Part shown: positions 5,481 through 7,303 of the stretch, piece after piece | How positions within the stretch are numbered: position 1 is the first letter of the stretch | Layout: every line of letters starts with the position of its first letter | The notes under the pieces: model-generated | Seen by the model: the letters and a program-made list of their open reading frames with translations, nothing else | What the model was told of the DNA's origin: nothing | Database searches by the model: none | Source of the DNA: Geobacter sp. UBA6151 | GTDB lineage: Bacteria; Desulfobacterota; Desulfuromonadia; Geobacterales; Pseudopelobacteraceae | Length of the DNA stretch: 7,303 nucleotides | Direction: 5' to 3' | NCBI GenBank assembly: GCA_002423105.1 | Contig: DIUT01000008.1 | Coordinates: 1-7,303 of the forward strand | Program-made: the position numbers and the translations under genes

Positions 5481-5492
5481 AAGCAGGCGACC

Positions 5493-7303
5493 GTGGACGA
5501 ATCTCGCAGGGAAAAACTGATAAAGGAACTACAGGGGATGGCAGTGGGCGTGGCAGGCCTCTTCATCCTGCTGTCACTGCTGACCTTCAGCGCTGCTGAT
5601 CAGTCTCTGAACAGCTGGTCCACCGAGGCCGGTGTGCACAATCTGGGGGGACGTCTGGGGGCGCAGATAGCAGACCTGTTCCTGATGCTGTTCGGACTGG
5701 CTTCCTATCTGCTGCCCGGTGTGTTGCTGCTGATCTCCTACAACCTGCTGCGTTTCAAGGAACCACGGCTCCGATTTTACAAGACAGCCGCTTTCTGCGG
5801 CCTGCTCATTGCCTTGTCGGCATTGTTTGCCTTCAATCTGGAAGTTACCACGGTGCTGGACCAGCAGGTGCCCACTGGCGGCGCCATCGGCGCATTGATC
5901 GTCCGTTTTCTGAAAACAATTGCCGGGACCGTTGGCGCCCTGCTGGTGTTGTTGCCGCTTTTGGCCGCCTCAATCATGGTGTTGTCCGGTTTTTCCTTTG
6001 TGCTGTTTGCCTCCTGGTGGCTGGAAAACCTGCGTCAAAAGTGGGTGGCGCGGCAGGAGCGGCGGACATTCAACCGGGAAGAGCAGGAAAAACAGAAAGC
6101 CCGTTCAGAAGGAAAACCGCTGCCCTCCAGCGGTCCGGTCATCAAAGCTGTTTCGTCGCCGCCGTCACCCAGGCCGAATCTCTTTAAGCGGGAGAAGAAG
6201 AAGGAGGAAGCGGCCAAAGAGAAGCCGACGCAGGAGTCCTTCGATTTCATCAGCAATGAAGCCGGTTTCCATACGCCGCCGCTGTCGCTTTTGGACCCGC
6301 CGCCTGCCACGGAACGCCGGATCGAACGGGAACTGCTGGAAATGAACGCCCGGCTGCTGGAGAAAAAATTGCTGGATTTCGGCATTGATGGCGAAGTGAA
6401 GGAGATCTGTCCCGGCCCGGTCATCACCATGTATGAGTTTGCGCCAGCCCCCGGTATCAAGATCAGCCGTATTGCCGGCCTGTCCGATGACCTGACCATG
6501 GCCTTGCAGGCGCTCTCCATCCGAATTGTGGCGCCGATTCCCGGCAAGGGGGTGGTGGGCATCGAAGTGCCCAACCGTGACCGGGAGACGGTCTCCCTGC
6601 GTGAGATATTTACCTGTGATGATTTCCTGCAAAGCCGGATGAAGCTGCCCCTGGTGCTGGGCAAGGATATCGCCGGTTTGCCGTCCATAACCGATCTGGC
6701 CAAAGCCCCGCACCTGCTGGTGGCCGGTTCCACCGGTTCCGGCAAGTCGGTGTCGGTCAACACCATGATTCTCTCGTTGCTCTACACCGCCACGCCCAGG
6801 GATGTACGCTTTATCATGGTGGACCCCAAGATGCTGGAGTTCTCCATGTATGAGGGAATTCCCCATCTGTTGCTGCCGGTGGTGACGGAGCCGAAGAAGG
6901 CTTCGCTGGCCCTGAAATGGGCGGTGAATGAGATGGAGCGCCGCTACCGCTTGCTGGCGGACAAGGGGGTTCGTAACATTGAATCCTACAACCGCAAGCT
7001 AGCCACTGAGGCCGAGGAATTGATCGGCAATGGGGTCTCTGACGACGAGATCATCGAAGAGCTGGAGGAGGTTGTTGAAGAAGAGGGAGCAACAGTTGAA
7101 GAACCGCTGCCCTTCGTGGTGGACAACCCGGAAGAGCTTGAACACAGCCATCTGCCTTATATCGTGGTGATCGTGGATGAATTGGCCGACCTGATGATGG
7201 TGGCGGGCCGTGAAGTGGAGGAGCATATCGCCCGTCTGGCCCAGAAAGCCCGCGCTGCAGGCATTCACCTGATCCTGGCCACCCAGCGTCCGTCGGTTGA
7301 CGT
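5493..7303 (+). CDS. ftsK: DNA translocase FtsK (3' end outside window)
   Basis: The first 603 codons of an FtsK/SpoIIIE translocase, the septal ATP-driven motor that moves chromosome dimers and termini across the closing division site. Hydrophobic segments lie near residues 16-33, 60-84, 98-116 and 142-174. A short charged linker (about 177-275) leads to the alpha domain (about 278-375). The motor domain has Walker A GSTGSGKS at 412-419 and Walker B VVIVDELADLM with D562-E563. The visible part ends at ATQRPSVDV. The rest of the motor and the gamma DNA-reading domain lie beyond the right edge. The GTG at 5493 is the first start after an in-frame TAA, and the protein then begins DESRREKLIKELQG as homologues roughly do. 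ATG at 5538 with AAAGGA upstream is an alternative. A strongly acidic insertion occupies about 506-554. Confidence 0.95.
   Translation, partial: MDESRREKLIKELQGMAVGVAGLFILLSLLTFSAADQSLNSWSTEAGVHNLGGRLGAQIADLFLMLFGLASYLLPGVLLLISYNLLRFKEPRLRFYKTAAFCGLLIALSALFAFNLEVTTVLDQQVPTGGAIGALIVRFLKTIAGTVGALLVLLPLLAASIMVLSGFSFVLFASWWLENLRQKWVARQERRTFNREEQEKQKARSEGKPLPSSGPVIKAVSSPPSPRPNLFKREKKKEEAAKEKPTQESFDFISNEAGFHTPPLSLLDPPPATERRIERELLEMNARLLEKKLLDFGIDGEVKEICPGPVITMYEFAPAPGIKISRIAGLSDDLTMALQALSIRIVAPIPGKGVVGIEVPNRDRETVSLREIFTCDDFLQSRMKLPLVLGKDIAGLPSITDLAKAPHLLVAGSTGSGKSVSVNTMILSLLYTATPRDVRFIMVDPKMLEFSMYEGIPHLLLPVVTEPKKASLALKWAVNEMERRYRLLADKGVRNIESYNRKLATEAEELIGNGVSDDEIIEELEEVVEEEGATVEEPLPFVVDNPEELEHSHLPYIVVIVDELADLMMVAGREVEEHIARLAQKARAAGIHLILATQRPSVD

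Noticed and set aside
5920..6866. Open frames on both strands within ftsK
   Set aside because: Shadows of ftsK, which is shown by its Walker motifs and membrane segments.

Overview
The window reads as chromosomal DNA from a Gram-negative bacterium, most likely a deltaproteobacterium of the Geobacter/Pelobacter type. The evidence is a lipoprotein with a standard lipobox, a single bacterial-type RNase J, tightly overlapping genes, and an FtsK with a short linker. The genus is inference. Most of the sequence is core housekeeping DNA. The left roughly 1.4 kb is accessory in character: the first 550 bases look more AT-rich than the rest.

Left part (1-1448). A hypothetical protein gene (36-548, +) is bracketed by short related repeats of the form ATTCTG...CATTC. 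It is followed by a 36-codon fragment (593-700, -) that is a second copy of the 3' end of the RNase J gene. A complete type II toxin-antitoxin pair follows on the minus strand: an AbrB-fold antitoxin (vapB-like, 1094-1360) and a PIN-domain toxin (vapC-like, 702-1097), overlapping by GTGA. The pair has its own candidate promoter and two tandem 9-bp repeats at a 10-bp period that look like an operator.

Middle (1449-4396, all minus strand). A four-gene operon runs from a 1-acyl-glycerol-3-phosphate acyltransferase, through a two-helix small membrane protein and a membrane-anchored protein of unknown function, to RNase J. Two of the three junctions are 4-bp ATGA overlaps and the third is a 7-bp gap. 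A good sigma70-type promoter lies upstream of the acyltransferase.

Right part (4397-7303, plus strand). A divergent intergenic region leads to an unrecognised outer-membrane-type lipoprotein. It is followed by the DNA translocase FtsK, which starts with GTG and runs off the right edge after its Walker B motif.

The main point of interest is the toxin-antitoxin cassette between two copies of the rnj 3' end. The intact rnj ends in the copy at 1449-1559. The downstream copy (593-700) has kept an open frame, is about 92% identical over its last 84 bp, and stops abruptly at the toxin gene's stop codon. This is what one expects if a small unit carrying vapBC plus a replacement rnj 3' end joined the chromosome at the end of this gene and restored it, as integrative elements do at tRNA genes. 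No integrase is visible here. I see no tRNA, rRNA or CRISPR array.
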